From an uncultured Terrimonas sp. (lineage in GTDB: Bacteria; Bacteroidota; Bacteroidia; Chitinophagales; Chitinophagaceae), in NCBI GenBank assembly GCA_946886925.1, contig CAMPJQ010000193.1, positions 1 through 5,849 of the forward strand: a stretch of 5,849 nt of DNA, read 5' to 3'. Shown piece after piece: positions 5,809-5,849 of the stretch; positions within the stretch are counted from its first letter, which is position 1, and every line of letters begins with the position of its first letter. A program made the translations under genes and the position numbers. Under the pieces are notes generated by a model. That model saw nothing but the letters and a program-made list of their open reading frames with translations, was not told the DNA's origin and made no database searches.

Positions 5809-5849
5809 CAAGATATTTTTTAAAGTGATCTTATCTTAAACTTAAGCAA

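Noticed and set aside
5810..5837. Possible osmC terminator (AAGATA paired with TATCTT)
   Set aside because: A 6-bp A/T-rich stem with a 16-nt loop and no following T-run is too weak to call.

Overview
The window reads as chromosomal DNA from a member of the Bacteroidetes, most likely the Chitinophagaceae or a near relative. This is an inference from protein style and signals. No start codon has a Shine-Dalgarno sequence; all six are preceded by A/T-rich or G-poor leaders. One upstream region carries a TAnnTTTG box, the Bacteroidetes sigma-factor -7 element. The M23 peptidase, the methionine-type aminotransferase and the GH16 enzyme all look like Bacteroidetes versions of their families.

Layout. 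Positions 1-249 are an AT-rich lead-in with a candidate promoter. A secreted M23 metallopeptidase gene follows (250-1956, +). Next is a 381-base gap (1957-2337) without a credible gene but full of repeat structure: a 7-nt tandem array, a 12-nt degenerate array, a 38-nt imperfect direct repeat, an 11-bp inverted repeat spanning about 276 bp, and a GC-rich palindrome inside a G-free leader. Three same-strand genes come next: a Bcp-type peroxiredoxin (2338-2805), a 100-residue protein with an HExxH motif starting 6 nt later (2812-3114), and a secreted GH16 glycoside hydrolase (3161-3994). A PLP-dependent aminotransferase lies convergently on the minus strand (4068-5213). Across a 184-base divergent spacer is an OsmC-family peroxidase (5398-5808, +), followed by the window edge.

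How the genes fit together. Two proteins (M23 and GH16) are exported enzymes acting on cell-wall or polysaccharide substrates. Two (Bcp and OsmC) are cytoplasmic thiol peroxidases that reduce hydroperoxides. The aminotransferase belongs to amino-acid metabolism, probably methionine/2-oxo-acid transamination. I see no single pathway uniting them. The only close coupling is bcp with the small HExxH protein, and GH16 may be co-transcribed with them. The genes are intact housekeeping or accessory genes. The unexplained content is the 1957-2337 intergenic repeat region and, to a lesser degree, the small HExxH protein. I found no CRISPR, RNA gene, transposase or phage feature.
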